Origin: Natrinema sp046097095
Lineage (GTDB): Archaea > Halobacteriota > Halobacteria > Halobacteriales > Natrialbaceae
Assembly (NCBI RefSeq): GCF_046097095.1
Contig: NZ_CP175698.1
Location: 2,914,001-2,978,000, forward strand
Direction of reading: 5' to 3'
Length of the DNA stretch: 64,000 bases
Shown here piece after piece: positions 9,196-17,520 of this stretch. The notes under the pieces were generated by a model. The model did no database searches. It was not told the DNA's origin and worked only from the letters and a program-made list of their open reading frames with translations. Numbering within the stretch: position 1 is the first letter of the stretch; each line of letters begins with the position of its first letter. Both the position numbers and the translations under genes were made by a program.

Positions 9196-9210
9196 AAGAT
9201 AAATTTATTT
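9196..9210 (+). promoter_or_regulatory. TATA-like promoter of the small membrane protein
   Basis: AAGATAAATTTATTT is the most A/T-rich stretch in this gap and is centred about 33 bases before the ATG at 9237. It fits a haloarchaeal TATA box for an unleadered or nearly unleadered transcript. Confidence 0.5.
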
Positions 9211-9236
9211 CCAACGGCGACAACCATTGGCGTGTG

Positions 9237-9371
9237 ATGCCTTCGAAAGACAGCATGAAGAACTACCTCGCACAGCATCCCCGAATGATCGGTGCCCTGT
9301 TCACCCTGTTCGTCCTGCTCAGCCAGGCCGGATCGGTCGCGGCGGGCACTACCTCGCAGGTTGGGCCCTAA
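9237..9371 (+). CDS. Small single-span membrane protein (DUF7503-like)
   Basis: A 44-residue protein starts at the ATG at 9237: MPSKDSMKNYLAQHPRMIGA, then a hydrophobic span FTLFVLLSQAGSVAAG and a short polar tail ending VGP. This pattern, with an amphipathic lead, HPRM, one membrane segment ending SQAG-x-AAG and a total of 40-50 residues, is a recognised family of haloarchaeal orphan peptides. A strong A/T-rich promoter (AAGATAAATTTATTT, about 9196-9210) lies the right distance upstream for a leaderless message. The function is unknown; the AAG end could be a signal-peptidase-like site. It is convergent with the CHAT gene. Confidence 0.65.
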   Translation: MPSKDSMKNYLAQHPRMIGALFTLFVLLSQAGSVAAGTTSQVGP

Positions 9372-9473
9372 CGTCCCAGTCGTCAGCCGAAACGCGTCGT
9401 TCCGACGGCAAAGTCGTCCTTTTCTAAGAGAAGTCGCTACCCAAGAAGGCGAGACGGAGAGAAACCAGGACTG

Positions 9474-11546
9474 TTAGTCGATTTCGATCGAGCCGATGCC
9501 GTCGTTCCACTGCAGATCGCCGTCGACGAGCACCGGCAACTCGGTCCACGTGAGATACTCCTGTAGCGAATCGCGGTCGACCTCCGAAAACGGCGTCGTA
9601 CCGGGACTGAGGTGGCGATCTTCGACCGCCTCGAGCGTCGAGGCTGTCGCCGTGCCGAGTTTGAACTCTTTGGTCGAATACGAGCGGATAGCGAACGCGA
9701 GGTCGTCACCGTCGCGGTCGAGGTCGATGATCGCCGGCGCGCCGCCGTCGGACTGGGCGATGTCCGCCGAGCCGTCGCCGACGACGAGGTACTGATCACC
9801 CAGGCCCGCGTTCGTCCGGGCGATCTCGAGCGCGCCCCGAAGCGGGAAACCGCGGTTAAGGAGTCTGGCCATGGTCTCGCCCGCCGTGACGGCGCGGTCG
9901 TTGATGACGTCGGCGTACGTGCTGACACCGCCGAACGCGCCGCGGCGAGTGAGTGCGAGCCCTTGTTCGTACGACCGGCACGCGTTGAGGAAGAAGACGC
10001 CCACGTCGACCGAGTCGAGCGTCCGAATATCGAGGTCGCCGTCCGGACATTGAAGCCCGTCCGCGGTCGCGTGGCCGATGTAGTGGAGGAAGTCGTACCC
10101 GCCGTCGGTGAGGAGAGTTGCGAGGCGATCCGTGTCGATCCCGAACTCCGAGCGGATCTCGAAAGGCAGCAGGTCCCGGTTTCCGTAGGTTTCGTCGAGG
10201 AGGTCGTGTTCGTCGATCATGCGCACGTCGTTGCAGACGAGCAGGATCTCGATCGATTCGCTGGGGTCGCGGTGCGCGAGTTGATTGCGGTATGCCTCAA
10301 GCGTCGCTTTCGACGCGCGCTGGGGGATCCCATCGCCGAACCAGGCGTGTTCGATGGCCTCGTCGGTGACTGCCGGGACGATGAACCGCGACTCGTCCGG
10401 ACCCGACGAGGCCGACCGGGCCGTAGTCGCCTCCCGAACCAGCCCCGCACTCGCCGTCTCCGGCTGAGGGACGGCGTTCGGCGGGTGCCCGTGGGTATCG
10501 CGCACGATTCCGAGTTCGTTGACGATGAACGGCAGTAGCGTGGCGCTCTCCGGCTCGGCCGGCACGTGAGCGGTCAGTGGCCACCGCGGAACGTACGGCT
10601 CGATCGTCTCAAACGGGACATCGAGATACCGTTCGAGGCGCTGGGCCAGCGGCCGGTCGTACAGCCCCGCGAAGTCGAACGATAGCTCGTCCGCCAGAGA
10701 GGCCCGCTCGAGGAGTTCGTACCGGAAGACGCCCTCGGTTCGCGTGAGACAGTCTAAAAAGAAACACCGTTTCAGGAGGGTGGCGACGTCGTCTTCGAAC
10801 GAGCGGTCGGTCGCGAGCGGGTAGTCGAACTGCGGCGTCTCGAGCATCGGCTCGGGCCCGGTCCGGATCGTCGCTCCGAGGAAAAACGCGAGCGGTGCGG
10901 CTTGAAACAGCGACGCGTAGTCGCGTGGCACGGTGAGGGTAATGTCGCTGTCTGCCGGCTCGACGGCGTCGGGAACGGCGAGTTCATCGCCGAGTTCGAG
11001 CAGCGGCGGATGGCCGCGCAGCGTCGGCCACGTCCGCTCTGGTGAGGTCGTTTTCAGGGCGGACGGGAGCGCGTCGACGGCCGTTGTCAGCGAGTCGATA
11101 TCGGCCGGCGTGGTGATCGTCCCTACCGGTCGGTCGTGGAGTGACCGCGCGCCGAGGTCGATCGTCGTCTCCCGGTCGGTTGTGATCTGGATCGACGTCA
11201 TCCCGATGTCGATCGTGCCCGGCGCATCGATCCGGCAGTAGAGCTTGATCGGGCCGCTCAGACCGACGAACTGAGTGCGATCGGCGAGCCGCGTCGTCTC
11301 GCCCGCGTCGAAGTTCGCTTCCGTGCGCCCGGTCTCGTCGTGAACGGTGACGGAGTACAGCTGATTGAACGCGAGGCTGTCGGTCTCGAGTCGGCAGGTC
11401 CGATCGACGGGGAATCCGAACTCGTCCGGGTCGACGGCGTTGACCGACGCTGATCCCGGTGTTTCGATCTGGAGGCGACGCTGCTCGATCGAATCGTAGA
11501 TCTCGAGGCCGGCGGGAGTCGTCGTTTCCTCGAACGCGATCGTCAT
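9474..11546 (-). CDS. CHAT-domain (caspase-like) protein
   Basis: I chose the ATG at 11546 (MTIAFEETTTPAG), giving 690 residues; an upstream start at 11588 would add 14 residues of low similarity to haloarchaeal N-termini. The C-terminal third is a CHAT domain: LHYIGHA supplies the catalytic His (488 or 492) and FFLNACRS the Cys (523), followed by the typical small-residue loop and a region on allowed gene products. The N-terminal ~450 residues are acidic and of unknown fold, perhaps a sensor or substrate-binding part. CHAT proteases are known in bacterial and archaeal conflict and signalling systems, where a partner NTPase or effector triggers them. The gene follows the Orc-like ATPase by 63 bases on the same strand, suggesting a two-gene unit. 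Confidence 0.75.
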   Translation of the reverse strand: MTIAFEETTTPAGLEIYDSIEQRRLQIETPGSASVNAVDPDEFGFPVDRTCRLETDSLAFNQLYSVTVHDETGRTEANFDAGETTRLADRTQFVGLSGPIKLYCRIDAPGTIDIGMTSIQITTDRETTIDLGARSLHDRPVGTITTPADIDSLTTAVDALPSALKTTSPERTWPTLRGHPPLLELGDELAVPDAVEPADSDITLTVPRDYASLFQAAPLAFFLGATIRTGPEPMLETPQFDYPLATDRSFEDDVATLLKRCFFLDCLTRTEGVFRYELLERASLADELSFDFAGLYDRPLAQRLERYLDVPFETIEPYVPRWPLTAHVPAEPESATLLPFIVNELGIVRDTHGHPPNAVPQPETASAGLVREATTARSASSGPDESRFIVPAVTDEAIEHAWFGDGIPQRASKATLEAYRNQLAHRDPSESIEILLVCNDVRMIDEHDLLDETYGNRDLLPFEIRSEFGIDTDRLATLLTDGGYDFLHYIGHATADGLQCPDGDLDIRTLDSVDVGVFFLNACRSYEQGLALTRRGAFGGVSTYADVINDRAVTAGETMARLLNRGFPLRGALEIARTNAGLGDQYLVVGDGSADIAQSDGGAPAIIDLDRDGDDLAFAIRSYSTKEFKLGTATASTLEAVEDRHLSPGTTPFSEVDRDSLQEYLTWTELPVLVDGDLQWNDGIGSIEID

Positions 11547-11609
11547 GGCTCGCCTGTGATCACCCCAACCATTCCGGCGCACAGTCAAAAAGGATTGTAT
11601 CGACTCGGC

Positions 11610-12770
11610 TCACGCGCCGTCGTCGATCGACGCCGTCGTCAGCGCCCGGAACGCGATCGTCGGAAACCGCGACTCGACCGTGCTTGGCCGCCGGCCGGTG
11701 CCCGTGGCCGGTAACTGGACTCGCTCGAGGATGTCGCGGTCCGCGAGTTCGTAGAGGAACCGCTTGACCGTCCCGGCGGTCAGCGACGATCGGTCGGCGA
11801 TGGCGGACGCGAGGTCGTCGATCGGCCGGTCGGTCGGCTCGAGGTCGGCGAGCACGAGTAGCGTTCGCTGCCGGGTCGCCGAGAGCGAGAGCGGACGGCC
11901 GACGTGAACGCCGTCGGCGGGCACGTCGGCTCGCGCCGCCTCGAGGTGGTGCGATTCGATCTGGGCCGCGTCGTCCTCGCGAGCGAGGACCGCGGCACCG
12001 AACAGGGCCGTGAGCGCGTCGTGAGCGTTTCCATCGGCCCAGGCGGCGAGGTCGCGAACGGCGTCGTGATCGAGCGCGCCGGCGGCGAGCCCCGTCGAGG
12101 CGCGGTCGGTGATCACGTCGACGAGTTCGTGATCGCGGTATGCTGGGACGGTGACGGTCGTCCCCGCATGTTCGTCCGGCTCTCGCTGGCCGACCGCGAC
12201 GGTGGCGACGCTGTCCGCGACCGGCGCGAGCAGTTCCCGAACGGCGTCGATTCCGAGGGTTTCGGGTTCGTCGTGGTGATCGATCGCTACGACCGCATGC
12301 CGATCCGGCCGGGCGAGTCCGTCGCGGAGGCGCTCGCGCAGGTCGTCGGTCCCGACGCCGCTTTCGGGGACGCGATCGCTCGAGAGCCCCGAGAGCACGG
12401 CGCGATAGAAGGCGAAGGGACTCTGGACACGCCGGCCGTCGACGGTGACGAACCACGTCACCGGGTCAGTGCTCCCGGCTCGCGTCGTCGTGGCGATCGC
12501 GCGGTCCGTTCCGCCGAACTGCTCGTTTAGCGCGTCGAACAGCGCGGTCACGACCGCCGACGTCCCGGAGCCGGGCGGGCCGACGACCGCGACCGGCGGC
12601 GGCAACGTCCCCGCGAAGAGCGGCTCGAGCGCATCAAGCAACTGCTCGAGGACCGGCCCTCGGCCGACCGGCTCCGGTCGGTGCACGACCGGGGACAGGT
12701 GGTCGCGGTCGACGATGATCCGTCCCTCGTGGGCCGATCGCCGCCGCGAAATGCGTTCCTGAAGGTCCAT
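11610..12770 (-). CDS. Orc1/Cdc6-like AAA+ protein with degenerate Walker motifs
   Basis: The start is set by the ATG at 12770, one base inside the glpC stop (TAATG); the protein has 386 residues. The order of parts follows Orc1/Cdc6: an N-terminal basic stretch with PEPVGRGPVLEQL, the P-loop region VVGPPGSGTSAV, a Walker-B-like VVAIDHHDE, a lid domain and a C-terminal winged helix (SLTAGTVKRFLYELADRDIL). The Walker A lysine is replaced by Thr (GPPGSGTS) and the DE pair of Walker B by DH, so ATP hydrolysis is doubtful and a role as replication initiator is unlikely. No origin-like repeats were seen nearby. With the downstream CHAT gene it could act as a DNA- or nucleotide-sensing partner (inference). 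Confidence 0.65.
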   Translation of the reverse strand: MDLQERISRRRSAHEGRIIVDRDHLSPVVHRPEPVGRGPVLEQLLDALEPLFAGTLPPPVAVVGPPGSGTSAVVTALFDALNEQFGGTDRAIATTTRAGSTDPVTWFVTVDGRRVQSPFAFYRAVLSGLSSDRVPESGVGTDDLRERLRDGLARPDRHAVVAIDHHDEPETLGIDAVRELLAPVADSVATVAVGQREPDEHAGTTVTVPAYRDHELVDVITDRASTGLAAGALDHDAVRDLAAWADGNAHDALTALFGAAVLAREDDAAQIESHHLEAARADVPADGVHVGRPLSLSATRQRTLLVLADLEPTDRPIDDLASAIADRSSLTAGTVKRFLYELADRDILERVQLPATGTGRRPSTVESRFPTIAFRALTTASIDDGA

Positions 12771-14119
12771 TACGTCGCGTCGTCCCCCCGAGGTCCGACG
12801 AGCGCCGCCTCGAGCACCTCGAGCGTGTGGGTGATCTCGTAGCCGGTCCCGTGTTCCATCTGCATCGAACAGGTGGGACACTCGGTGAGTCCCTGCGTTG
12901 CGTCCGCGTCGTCCATGTGATCGAACATCTCAGACCCGATCTCCATGGAGGTTTCGTAGTGTTCCGCCTTCCAGCCGTAGGTGCCGGAGATGCCAGAGCA
13001 GGAGTCGCCGACGTCGTGAGCCGCGACGCCGTCGATGCGGTCGAGCAGTTCGACCGTCTGGCCGTCGAGGCCCTGATTCCTGGCGTGACACGGCGCGTGA
13101 TAGGCAAAGTCGTCGAACTCGTCGTCGACCGAGGTCTCCTCGAGTTCGCGCTCTATGTCCTCGTGGACGCGGAGGTACTCGAGGGCGTCCCAGGTGTTCG
13201 CCGCGACGTCCTCGACCCCCTCGAAATCGAACAGTTCGGGGTACTCCTGGCGGAGCGACATCGAACACGAACTACAGGAGGCGACGATATCCGCGCCGTC
13301 CGCGAGCGCATCGCGGAGTTCGCGGACGTTCGTCTCGGCCGATCGGCGCGCGTCCGCGAGCATCCCGTTGGCGAACATGGGGGTTCCCGAACAGTCCTGT
13401 TCCGGAACCAGAATCTCGTAGCCGAAGTGCTCGTAGACCCGCACGAGCGCCTTCGCGACCTCAGGGGTGTTGTAGTTCGCATAGCAGCCGTGGAAGTAAG
13501 CGATTCGCTTATCGTCGCTCTGGACCTTCGCGCCACCCCTCGCGGCCCACCACTCCCGGAAGGTCTCGGTCGCGAACGTGGGGAACTCCCGTTCGCCGGT
13601 GATCCCGAGCAGTTTCTCGCCCAGCCACTGCGTCGCCGACAGCCCCATCACGAAGTTGGCCGTCCGCGGGAACATCGATCCGAGCGGCGCGAGTCGCCGG
13701 TAGTTCGCGAGGAGACGGTTGCGAACGTACTCCCGCGAGAGTTTGTCCATCTGTTCGTCGACGTACTCCCCTCGAGCCGTGTTATGCATCTGCGAGAGCG
13801 GGACGTCGGAGGGGCAGGCGCTGTCACAGCGCATGCAGTTCGAGCACTTCATCACCGAGTCGTCGATATCGTGGTCTTCGCCCCGTTTGAGCCGCCACTG
13901 CTCGGGCCCCTGGAACTTCGGCCCGGGGAACTCGTCGTCGACCTCGGCGACGGGACAGTTCGTGTCGCAGGTCGAGCACTTGTAACAGCCGTCGGCTCCT
14001 GGGCGGAGATCCATCTCCTCGGCCTCGGGGAACACCTGAATCGGCTCGAACTCGTCGTCGCCCGGTTCGTCGTTCTCGATCGATACGCCGTCGTCGGCCG
14101 GTCGCTCCGCGTCGCTCAT
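12770..14119 (-). CDS. glpC: Anaerobic-type glycerol-3-phosphate dehydrogenase subunit C
   Basis: This 449-residue iron-sulfur subunit links GlpAB to the membrane quinone pool. Near the N-terminus there are two 4Fe-4S ferredoxin motifs (CYKCSTCDTNCPV and CSNCMRCDSACPSD). The C-terminal part has the two cysteine-rich CCG-type domains (YFHGCYANYNTP, then YHAPCHARNQ and DSCSGISGTYG) that bind a further cluster or haem-linked centre. It lies 112 bases after glpB on the same strand, and its stop overlaps the start of the Orc-like gene by one base. The subunit assignment is firm from motif order and neighbours. Confidence 0.93.
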   Translation of the reverse strand: MSDAERPADDGVSIENDEPGDDEFEPIQVFPEAEEMDLRPGADGCYKCSTCDTNCPVAEVDDEFPGPKFQGPEQWRLKRGEDHDIDDSVMKCSNCMRCDSACPSDVPLSQMHNTARGEYVDEQMDKLSREYVRNRLLANYRRLAPLGSMFPRTANFVMGLSATQWLGEKLLGITGEREFPTFATETFREWWAARGGAKVQSDDKRIAYFHGCYANYNTPEVAKALVRVYEHFGYEILVPEQDCSGTPMFANGMLADARRSAETNVRELRDALADGADIVASCSSCSMSLRQEYPELFDFEGVEDVAANTWDALEYLRVHEDIERELEETSVDDEFDDFAYHAPCHARNQGLDGQTVELLDRIDGVAAHDVGDSCSGISGTYGWKAEHYETSMEIGSEMFDHMDDADATQGLTECPTCSMQMEHGTGYEITHTLEVLEAALVGPRGDDAT

Positions 14120-14231
14120 TGAATCACCAGTGTCCGTCCGTCGTCGGTTAGTTCGGATCGCGCGTCGGTATCCCGTCCGTCGCCCGTTCGCGATCGTTCG
14201 ATACCGCTACTCGAGTCGCGTTCTCCCGCCG

Positions 14232-15533
14232 TCATCGACACCCCTCCGCGGCGCGCCGGCCCGCCACGTACCCCGTCGCGAGCGAGACGCCGCTGCCGGA
14301 CTTCTCGGCCGCGAAGTCGTAGCCACCGAGCACCGCGCCCGCTGCGCGGAGGTTCGCAAACTCCAGGGCGTCGGCCGCGTCGAGCGGCCGGAGATCGCGG
14401 TCGACGGGAAGTCCGAACCGCGCGTAGGGCTGGTCGCCGAAGACGTCGTCGACGAACCAGTCGTACCGGTCGGCCGAATGGGGAACGTGGCAGTCGAAGA
14501 TCGGCTCGGAGACGCGCTCGCGATCGGACTGGACGCCCTTGCCAACCAGCCCGCCCGTCGCGAGCACGTACTGCTCGGCCCGATGCGGAATCTCGGTGCC
14601 GTTGCGGTCGACGATCGCGCGATCGATCCGCTCGGGATCGGCGGCTCCCGTCTCGCCGCCGGTCTCGTAGTCGACGACCGGCACGCCCGTCGTCAGTCGG
14701 ACGCCGGCCGCTTCGAGCGCGTCGTACAGCAGGTCCTCGAGGCGCATCCCCGGGAGGCTCGGCGGCCCCATCGGGACCTCGAAGACGTCGACGCCGAGTT
14801 GGTCCGCGAGGGCGGCTCTGACATCGGCGGCGCGTTCGTCCCCGAGGACCGCGGGGAAGCCGACGCGTGCCTCGCCCTCGAGATGTGGTCGGACGATCTC
14901 GGCGAGGGCCTCGCGGGCGGTCGTCTCGCCCGCCGCCGTCGCCACGGTCTCATCGCGGTCGAGCAGGTGAGCGTAGCGGGTGACTTTCGCGTCGTCCCGG
15001 GCGATGCCGGGAAACCGAACCGTGACGCCGCGGGCCGAGAAGGGAACGCCGGCCGCCTCGAGATGGGGGGCCGCGAGCGGGGCGTCGAAGTCCGGCAGCG
15101 TCTCGAAGCCGACGAGCAGCGCGTCGCGGTCGTCGCTCGCGAGGCCGGCGGCGCTCGCCGCCGGATACCGTGCAGTCGGCTTGACGGTGCCGCTGTGGGT
15201 CGGAACGAGCGCGTTCGCGTCCGTATGCGCACCCTCGTACGCGTCGCCGGCGATCTCGTCGAAGAAAGCGAGGGCGTCACGGACCGATTCGAGCCCCACC
15301 CGTTCGTAGGGGTGACCGTTCGGACAGTCGTCGACGGCCGTAAACGGGTCGTCGAGTAGCCCGTCACCCGCCGGCGCGTATCCCAACACGTCGATCAGCC
15401 CGCTGGCGTGGCGGAGCGTGCTCTGTTTGGCTGAGACGAGCCGAACGCTCACACCGCGGTCTGCGGCGGCGAGCGCGGCGGTCGCCCCGGCCAGTCCGCC
15501 ACCGATAACGAGGACGTCGTCCTCGATGGCCAT
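14232..15533 (-). CDS. glpB: Anaerobic-type glycerol-3-phosphate dehydrogenase subunit B
   Basis: This 433-residue flavoprotein begins MAIEDDVLVIGGGLAGATAA, a Rossmann GxGxxG motif for FAD or FMN. It is the small flavin subunit that passes electrons from GlpA to GlpC. Its ATG at 15533 follows the glpA TGA directly, showing tight coupling. The family is recognised by the short length, the N-terminal flavin motif and the fixed position between glpA and glpC. Confidence 0.92.
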   Translation of the reverse strand: MAIEDDVLVIGGGLAGATAALAAADRGVSVRLVSAKQSTLRHASGLIDVLGYAPAGDGLLDDPFTAVDDCPNGHPYERVGLESVRDALAFFDEIAGDAYEGAHTDANALVPTHSGTVKPTARYPAASAAGLASDDRDALLVGFETLPDFDAPLAAPHLEAAGVPFSARGVTVRFPGIARDDAKVTRYAHLLDRDETVATAAGETTAREALAEIVRPHLEGEARVGFPAVLGDERAADVRAALADQLGVDVFEVPMGPPSLPGMRLEDLLYDALEAAGVRLTTGVPVVDYETGGETGAADPERIDRAIVDRNGTEIPHRAEQYVLATGGLVGKGVQSDRERVSEPIFDCHVPHSADRYDWFVDDVFGDQPYARFGLPVDRDLRPLDAADALEFANLRAAGAVLGGYDFAAEKSGSGVSLATGYVAGRRAAEGCR

Positions 15534-17243
15534 TCAGCGACCCCCTCCGTCGAACGCCGCGAAGTCGATCTCGGCCGATCCGTCCGCGGGGTCCCGGTCG
15601 CGGTTCATCGTCGCCGCGTACAGGGCGTAGTTGAGCATCGCCTGCGAGAGCTGTTCGCCCCACAGCGCGTGGCGCTGTCCCTTCCAGCGCTCCCGAACGA
15701 GGTCGTCGAACGCCTCGCGGACCGTCGCCTCGTCGTACTCGGGGTGTAGTTCGTTCGCCACAGGCCGACAGCAGAACCCGCCCTGACAGTTCCCCATCGA
15801 GGCCCGCGTCCGGATTCGAACCGCGTTCAGATCCGATCCCGATCCCTCGATCGCGTCGCAGACCTCCGCGCGCGTGACGCCCTCGCACTGGCAGAGCACC
15901 GGATTCGCATCGTCCGTCTCGAGCACCTCACGCGCCCGGCTTCCCAGCCGTTGTTTGCTCCGGCGGGCGATCGGCGAGCGCAGGCCAAAATCGTCCATCC
16001 CGGCCTCGAGCGTCTCGATGTTCTCGCTGCCGGGCAGCGGTTCGTCGGCGGTGACACAGGTCGCGGTCACCCCGAGTTTCTCGCAGACGTGGTCCGAAAT
16101 CTCCTCGGCCATCGCCCGGTAGGTGGTGAACTTGCCGCCGACGATGCTCGACATCCCGGAGACGCCGTCGCGATCGGCGTGATCGAGCAGGAAGAAATCG
16201 CGCGTGATGTCAGTCGGGTCCGCGGTGCCGGTCCCCGGCGGTTCGTACAGCGGGCGGACACCCCAGAAGGAGCGGATCGTCCGGGCTTCCTCGAGAATGG
16301 GGACGAGTTCCGAGAGGGTGTCGATCATCTGCTCGACCTCCCACTGCTCCTCGGGGTAGTCGTCGGGATCTGCGACCTCCTCGTCGGTCGTTCCGAGGAT
16401 AGCCGTCGTCTCGTGGGGGACGACGATGTCCGCGTCGCCTTTCGGCCGGCAGCGGTTGATCACGGTGTCGACCTGCCGGACGTTCATGATCGTCATCACG
16501 CCCTTGGAGGGCCGAACCTCGATCTCGAGATCGGCCATCGAACCGATCTGCCCGGCCCACGCGCCGGTCGCGTTGACGACGTACTCGGCGGTGATCTCCT
16601 CGGTGGTGCCGGGCGCGCCGTGCGTTCGCGTTCCGGGGCCGGACTCGTGGCGCACCCGCGCGCCGGAGACCTCGTCGCCGTCGCGCAGGAGGTCGATCAC
16701 TTCGGCGTGGGTCTCGATTCGCGCGCCGTGGGCCTCGGCGTCGATCGCGTTCGCGACGCAGAGTCGGAACGGATCGACCGCGCCGTCGGGGACCTCGATC
16801 GCCCGCTCGATATCGTCGGCGAGGTAGGGCTCGATCTTGCGCGCTTCCCGCCCCGAGAGCACGCGGGCGGGAATCCCACACGCCCGGCACCCCTCGAGTT
16901 TCTCCCGGAAGTAGTCGTCCGAGTCCTCGGGGCGCTGGACGAACAGACCGCCGGTCTCCTCGACGCAGTGACCGGCGATCTCTCGGAGGATCTCGTTTTC
17001 CTCGATACACTCGCGCGCGCTGGCCTGGTCGGAGACGGCGTACCGCCCGCCGCTGTGAAGCAGGCCGTGCATCCGTCCGGTCGTTCCGTCGGTGAGGGTC
17101 CCTCGCTCGACGAGCGTGACAGAGAGCCCGCGCAGCGCCAGATCGCGGGCGATGCCACAGCCCGTCGAGCCGCCGCCGAGGACGAGGACCTCGGTATCGC
17201 GTGCCATTTCTTCGTCGGCCTCTACGGTCACCCCCACCTTCAT
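15534..17243 (-). CDS. glpA: Glycerol-3-phosphate dehydrogenase subunit A
   Basis: This is the catalytic FAD subunit, which oxidises sn-glycerol 3-phosphate to dihydroxyacetone phosphate. The start is uncertain: the ATG at 17243 gives 569 residues (MKVGVTVEADEEMARDTEVL), and the ATG at 17207 would start 12 residues later, just before the FAD motif VLVLGGGSTGCG. The protein has GTTGRMHGLLHSGGRYAV, VRPSKGVMTIMNVR and a C-terminal BFD-like 2Fe-2S domain (CQCEGVTRAEVC, then NCQGGFCC). It is divergent from glpK, so both operons share a 280-bp control region, as in other Halobacteria that use glycerol. Confidence 0.93.
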   Translation of the reverse strand: MKVGVTVEADEEMARDTEVLVLGGGSTGCGIARDLALRGLSVTLVERGTLTDGTTGRMHGLLHSGGRYAVSDQASARECIEENEILREIAGHCVEETGGLFVQRPEDSDDYFREKLEGCRACGIPARVLSGREARKIEPYLADDIERAIEVPDGAVDPFRLCVANAIDAEAHGARIETHAEVIDLLRDGDEVSGARVRHESGPGTRTHGAPGTTEEITAEYVVNATGAWAGQIGSMADLEIEVRPSKGVMTIMNVRQVDTVINRCRPKGDADIVVPHETTAILGTTDEEVADPDDYPEEQWEVEQMIDTLSELVPILEEARTIRSFWGVRPLYEPPGTGTADPTDITRDFFLLDHADRDGVSGMSSIVGGKFTTYRAMAEEISDHVCEKLGVTATCVTADEPLPGSENIETLEAGMDDFGLRSPIARRSKQRLGSRAREVLETDDANPVLCQCEGVTRAEVCDAIEGSGSDLNAVRIRTRASMGNCQGGFCCRPVANELHPEYDEATVREAFDDLVRERWKGQRHALWGEQLSQAMLNYALYAATMNRDRDPADGSAEIDFAAFDGGGR

Positions 17244-17430
17244 TTTATCGACGATGCGGGAGCTCCGATAACGATCACACGACGTCCGATGGACCGGCGC
17301 TGTCGGTTTCACACTCGAGTCGGCCACTGTAACCGCGAAGGTGGGGCCTCACGGCAGTGAAGCGCCCGTTTTATCGGGAATCAAGGCCGCGTTCTCACCA
17401 CCATAGGTAATGAAAACTGAGTTACGTATT

Positions 17431-17470
17431 TGGCAACATTTATAATGGTCGTCATAATCGTTTATCGATA
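17431..17470. promoter_or_regulatory. Shared AT-rich control region of glpABC and glpK
   Basis: The divergent gap 17244-17520 is mostly GC-rich, but this part holds ACATTTATAATGG and GTTTATCGATATC, the best TATA-like sequences for both strands. No known regulator site could be named; in Haloferax the glycerol genes respond to a GlpR-type repressor, but its binding site is not recognisable here by eye. Confidence 0.4.
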
Positions 17471-17520
17471 TCATGCGATCGCCAGTAAAGGAATCGCGTG
17501 TTGTTGACGGGTGACCACCT

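Noticed and set aside
11610..12770. Replication origin next to the Orc1/Cdc6-like gene
   Set aside because: No origin-type repeats or AT-rich unwinding region were seen, and the Walker motifs are degenerate.
12771..12881. Upstream start of the Orc-like gene
   Set aside because: It would run into glpC; the coupled ATG at 12770 is preferred and the extra residues look like reversed-frame glpC sequence.
12827..14122. Long open frame on the plus strand opposite glpC
   Set aside because: Mirror frame of glpC; the composition is that of reversed codons.
14130..15359. Long open frame on the plus strand opposite glpB
   Set aside because: It lies fully antisense to a well-supported gene and has no recognisable domain; long antisense frames are expected in high-GC DNA.
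15951..17360. Long open frame on the plus strand opposite glpA
   Set aside because: Antisense shadow of glpA with no family motif.
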